From NCBI GenBank assembly GCA_025526995.1, contig JAHLKG010000015.1, forward strand, positions 620,001-684,000: a DNA stretch of 64,000 bases, given 5' to 3'. This document shows positions 63,501-64,000 of this stretch, one piece after another. The translations under genes and the position numbers were made by a program. Source of the stretch: Powellomyces hirtus (Eukaryota; Chytridiomycota; Chytridiomycetes; Spizellomycetales; Powellomycetaceae). The stretch's first letter is position 1, and each line of letters opens with the position of its first letter. Below the pieces are notes generated by a model that saw only the letters and a program-made list of their open reading frames with translations, searched no databases and was not told the DNA's origin.

Positions 63501-64000
63501 GCTGCCCGCAGTCTGCGGATGTGCCAGGAACTGAAGGATTCGTTGATTGCATCGTGCTGCCTCTACTGCGACGATCGCTCCGGCACCCTGTTCCCAACCG
63601 TTGAGGAATATCTCAAGTCAAATCCGAGCGCAGCCCCACCGTTCCCAGATACCTCGAAGCCGGATCCCAGTTCTGACCCCGTCCCGGTGCTTGTTGAGCC
63701 ACCAGAGAAGCACGCAACAAAGCAAGCAAAAGACCTCGCTAGTGCTAACGGTCTTGATGCTGACTTGTATGGGGCAGTGCGAGACGATATGGCGGATATC
63801 TACGGAGTTGAGGAAGAGATATCCGTCGACTACGGAGATGATAGCGATGACGACGATATAGCAAAGAGCGATCCCATGCAAGTTGATGGCGCGTTCAAGT
63901 CTGTGAATGAGGAAAATGTCAGTCATGTGGATGCAAACGGGGTAGAAGCCGCGGACCGACGGATATGGTGTTTTGTTTACAGAGAAGATGGAGCGCTTGA
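60513..64000 (+). CDS. CPSF1: Cleavage and polyadenylation specificity factor subunit 1 (Cft1), partial
   Basis: ATG 60,513 (MTSVYSLYKELLPPSGIESC). Exon 1 ends 60,722 and exon 2 starts 61,072. Small exons follow, with introns at about 61,270, 61,418, 61,663 and 61,874, then a long exon from about 61,935 past the window end. Family matches: GLLGMDSLLLSFKDAKV, MSLIEYSQATHNIVTVSIHY, VADMVFLYGYFEPTLAILYE, CLIVVSLDITQRSYPILFRV, LMAVPSPVGGVLIFCPNALI, KRGTFGYFFVGSRVADAMLI, CDSLICTGPIRDVVVGEPIS. These are beta-propeller segments of CPSF160/Cft1, the scaffold that with WDR33 reads the AAUAAA-type signal. An acidic insertion (SVDYGDDSDDDDIAKSD) lies before the exit. The first intron is unusually long for this region (about 350 bases). 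The gene is incomplete at its 3' end. Confidence 0.95.

Overview
Organism. The right 27 kb carries intron-rich eukaryotic genes with short introns (about 45-90 nt, GTAAGT/GTATGT donors) encoding fungal-type housekeeping proteins (CPSF1/Cft1, a polyol dehydrogenase, the 25S rRNA methyltransferase BMT2) next to cilium genes (TTC21B/IFT139, CFAP206, a coiled-coil/LRR/IQ protein). Housekeeping proteins of fungal flavour together with a motile-cilium toolkit suggest a flagellated (zoosporic, chytrid-like) fungus. This is inference; no rRNA or tRNA gene is present to confirm it.

Layout. Bases 1 to about 35,965 are almost entirely LTR retrotransposons, mostly decayed. Bases 1-3,600 hold a gutted Ty3/gypsy element on the minus strand. 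Bases 3,683-6,640 hold fragments of Ty1/copia elements and LTR pieces in both orientations. From 6,710 to about 35,050 there is a four-level nest, resolved by target-site duplications (TSDs) and coding joints. An old copia element (Copia-1, minus) is split in gag by a chromovirus (Gypsy-A, minus, LTRs 10,955-11,230 and 34,263-34,538, TSD TCAGA). Gypsy-A is split in gag by a second chromovirus (Gypsy-B, plus, LTRs 17,806-18,083 and 33,138-33,415, TSD TCGAA). Gypsy-B is split in gag by a copia complex (19,069-28,572, TSD TCAAC) that contains an intact 1,622-codon gag-pol (Copia-B), half of another copia (Copia-C) and four LTR copies. More copia debris runs to 35,965.

Two features of the nest stand out. 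Gypsy-A carries, between its chromodomain and its 3' LTR, an oppositely oriented four-exon gene for a Cys/His-rich RING-like protein with its own TATA-like box and three canonical spliceosomal introns. The intact Copia-B polyprotein contains a chromodomain between integrase and reverse transcriptase, a module I associate with Ty3/gypsy chromoviruses rather than copia elements. Copia elements here have a primer site matching the anticodon half of initiator tRNA-Met, while both gypsy elements have a 15-nt site compatible with the 3' end of the same kind of tRNA.

Gene-rich half. From 36,579 the order is: LRR/IQ protein (+), unknown membrane protein (-), TTC21B (+), LAMTOR2 (-), DUF4272 protein (+), BMT2 (+), an OTU-like remnant (+), CFAP206 (-), an unknown two-exon gene (-), a metallophosphoesterase-like remnant (+), an unknown membrane protein (-), a zinc polyol dehydrogenase (+) and CPSF1 (+, running off the window). 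TTC21B is retrograde IFT-A machinery, CFAP206 an axonemal radial-spoke adaptor, LAMTOR2 a Ragulator/TORC1 scaffold, BMT2 a ribosome-biogenesis enzyme and CPSF1 part of the mRNA 3'-end machinery. They share a neighbourhood but not an operon.
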